Below, piece after piece: positions 4,928-6,631 of a stretch of DNA of 6,631 nucleotides (position 1 is the first letter of the stretch; every line of letters begins with the position of its first letter). The DNA is from Bacteroidota bacterium (GTDB lineage: Bacteria > Bacteroidota > Ignavibacteria > UBA10030 > UBA8401). The position numbers were made by a program, and so were the translations under genes. A model generated the notes under the pieces. The model was not told the origin of the DNA, searched no databases, and saw only the letters and a program-made list of their open reading frames with translations. The DNA lies in NCBI GenBank assembly GCA_030824175.1, contig JAVBYH010000193.1, positions 1 to 6,631 on the forward strand. Reading direction: 5' to 3'.

Positions 4928-6631
4928 ATGCGTCCTACATATCACCTTATTTCACACTCGCACTGGGACCGGGAATGGTACCGGTCCTTCGAATATTTCC
5001 GCTCGATGCTTGTGCGCATGGTCGACGATCTGCTCGATCTGCTCGCGCGCGATCCGGAATACCGCTGCTTCACGCTCGACGGGCAGACGTCCGTGACGGA
5101 AGATTATCTCGCCGTCCGCCCCGAACGCGAGGAGGAACTGCGCCGCTACGTGAAGGAGGGACGGCTCTTCATCGGACCGTGGTATGTGCTGCCGGACGAG
5201 TTCCTCGTGAGCGGCGAATCGACAGTGCGCAATCTCATGCTGGGCCGCCGCATCGCCCACCGCTTCGGCGCCGAGATGAAGGTCGGCTACATTCCCGATT
5301 CGTTCGGCCACATCGCCTCCATGCCGATGATCCTCAAGGGCTTCGACATCGACAACGTGCTGCTCTACCGCGGATTCGGCGGGGAGCCGGGACAGGACAC
5401 GTCGGAATACTGGTGGCACGCGCCCGACGGCACGCAGGCGCTCATGATCCATCTCTATAAAGACGGCTACAGCGGCGGCTACTTCCACGATTCGACGAAC
5501 GAGGAGATGCTCCACCGGTTCGCCGTCGTGAAGAAGCAGCTCGACGCGCGCGCGACGACGTCGCACCGCCTGCTCCTGAACGGCGGGGACCATCATTGGC
5601 CGGACGAGAAACTGCCCGGCCAGATCAAACTGCTCGCAAAGGAGTTTGAGGGGAATTTCAAGCACAGCAACCTCCCCGCATACGTGGCGGCCGTGAAGGC
5701 CGAGGCATCGGGGAAGGCGCCGGATCTCAGGGGCGAGCTCAGGTTCGGCTACAGGTATGCATTCGTCGTCATCGGCGGCGTGTATTCGAGCCGTATGTAT
5801 CTGAAGCAGGAAAATTGGAAGTGCGAGACGCTCATGGAGCGCTACGTCGAACCGCTGAACGCAATCGCGGTCTCGACAGGCGCGAGGTCGTCCCTGCCCC
5901 TCATACGGCAGGCCTGGAAGACGCTCCTCTTGAACCATCCCCACGATTCGATCTGCGGATGTTCGATCGATCTCGTGCACAAGGAAATGGAAACGCGCTT
6001 CGCGGCCGTGCACGAGATCGGACGCGCGGTGATGGACGAATGCTTCAACAGGATTCTGCCGGCCGACAACAGCGTCTCGCACGACGACACGCACCTGTTC
6101 TTCTTCAATCCGTCGCCGTTCACCCGGTCGGACATTGCCGAGGCGGAACTGCGGTTCTACCTGCAGGACATCGTTGTCGGTCTGAATCCCGATGTCACCG
6201 TTGCGCCGAAGCTGCCGCCGGTGAAGGGATTCGCACTCGTCGACGCGAAGGGGAACGAGGTACCGTTCCAGATCATCGCGCGCTCCGAAGGATACGACAT
6301 CACGTACAGCACGCACAACTATCCGAAGCAGACGTATGCCGACATCTTCTCGATCCTCGTGGATGGGGCGGATGTGCCGTCTGTGGGCATGAAGGGACTG
6401 AAGGTCGTGCGGCGGAAGACGTTTGCCGATACGGCCAAGGCCGCACCGCGCGTCACCGTCACGAAGAACACGATCGAGAACGAGGCGCTTCGCGTCGAGA
6501 TCAGCGCGCGCGGCGAGGTCACGGTAATCGACAAAAAGACGAAGGCGCGCTATACGAAGCTTGGTGTGTTCGAAGACGGCGGCGACGTCGGTGACGAATA
6601 TAATTATTCGTATCCGCACAAGGACCGCATC
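4928..6631 (+). CDS. GH38 alpha-mannosidase, MngB-like, 3'-truncated by the window edge
   Basis: The frame is open for 568 codons to the last base, without a stop. GH38 enzymes hydrolyse alpha-mannosides with retention, using a zinc-bound site. Landmarks visible: SHSHWDREWY near residue 10 (zinc ligands His12, Asp14), DGQT and GPWYVLPDEF (from residue 83), GYIPDSFGH with the nucleophile-type Asp124, NGGDHHW with Asp221 as an acid/base or binding candidate, NHPHDSICGCSID with the third zinc His339, and GDEYNYS near 555-561. The order is catalytic domain (about 5-250), helical middle domain (about 270-350), then the start of the C-terminal beta domain. Spacing and wording follow E. coli MngB, the mannosylglycerate hydrolase, but neither that substrate nor a phosphotransferase partner is shown here. 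Relatives are near 850-900 aa, so about a third is missing. There is no signal peptide, so it is cytoplasmic. The start is the only ATG after an in-frame TGA at 4907-4909 and has no Shine-Dalgarno. Confidence 0.96.
   Translation, partial: MRPTYHLISHSHWDREWYRSFEYFRSMLVRMVDDLLDLLARDPEYRCFTLDGQTSVTEDYLAVRPEREEELRRYVKEGRLFIGPWYVLPDEFLVSGESTVRNLMLGRRIAHRFGAEMKVGYIPDSFGHIASMPMILKGFDIDNVLLYRGFGGEPGQDTSEYWWHAPDGTQALMIHLYKDGYSGGYFHDSTNEEMLHRFAVVKKQLDARATTSHRLLLNGGDHHWPDEKLPGQIKLLAKEFEGNFKHSNLPAYVAAVKAEASGKAPDLRGELRFGYRYAFVVIGGVYSSRMYLKQENWKCETLMERYVEPLNAIAVSTGARSSLPLIRQAWKTLLLNHPHDSICGCSIDLVHKEMETRFAAVHEIGRAVMDECFNRILPADNSVSHDDTHLFFFNPSPFTRSDIAEAELRFYLQDIVVGLNPDVTVAPKLPPVKGFALVDAKGNEVPFQIIARSEGYDITYSTHNYPKQTYADIFSILVDGADVPSVGMKGLKVVRRKTFADTAKAAPRVTVTKNTIENEALRVEISARGEVTVIDKKTKARYTKLGVFEDGGDVGDEYNYSYPHKDRI

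Noticed and set aside
4952..6619. Open frame of 555 codons on the minus strand across the mannosidase
   Set aside because: It lies wholly opposite a clear GH38 gene, is Arg/His/Val-rich with no recognisable domain, and is the expected reverse shadow of GC-rich codon use.

Overview
The window is a gene-dense stretch of roughly 60% GC (estimated by eye). It carries five consecutive protein genes, all on the + strand, separated by gaps of 12, 75, 42 and 59 bases. Both outer genes run off the window. No tRNA, rRNA, CRISPR array, transposase or phage gene is visible. The organism is probably a free-living, carbohydrate-using bacterium of the Bacteroidota/Ignavibacteria side of the FCB superphylum. 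This is inference, resting on three observations: most starts lack a Shine-Dalgarno sequence, the signal peptides tend to leave Gln as first mature residue, and two short dispersed-repeat-like sequences sit in the gaps. It has not been checked by any search.

Layout: (1) <1-923, the 3' part of a Gfo/Idh/MocA-family NAD(P)-dependent sugar oxidoreductase. (2) 936-1949 and (3) 2025-3038, two adjacent secreted proteins of 337 aa each, diverged copies of one gene. Each contains seven units of about 43 aa ending in an Asp-box (BNR-type) Trp, consistent with a seven-bladed beta-propeller. (4) 3081-4868, a secreted 595-aa protein with a helix-rich N-terminal half and a beta-rich C-terminal half. It looks like an alpha/alpha-toroid polysaccharide lyase-like enzyme of unassigned family. 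(5) 4928->6631, the first 568 codons of a cytoplasmic GH38 alpha-mannosidase of the MngB-like type.

The 75-base gap before gene 3 holds a perfect 8-bp palindrome followed by a GC-rich Shine-Dalgarno motif inside a second small inverted repeat. The 59-base gap before gene 5 holds a copy of the short dispersed repeat whose spurious translation is usually seen as CHSERSEES; it directly abuts the mannosidase start codon.

Working model (inference): this is a small glycan-use locus. The lyase-like enzyme and the two propellers act or bind outside the cytoplasm, while the GH38 enzyme and the oxidoreductase process imported mannose-containing or other sugar products inside. There is no SusC/SusD pair or transporter in the window. 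The most novel candidate is gene 4 together with its paired propeller partners; I did not find a clearly new defence or mobile system.
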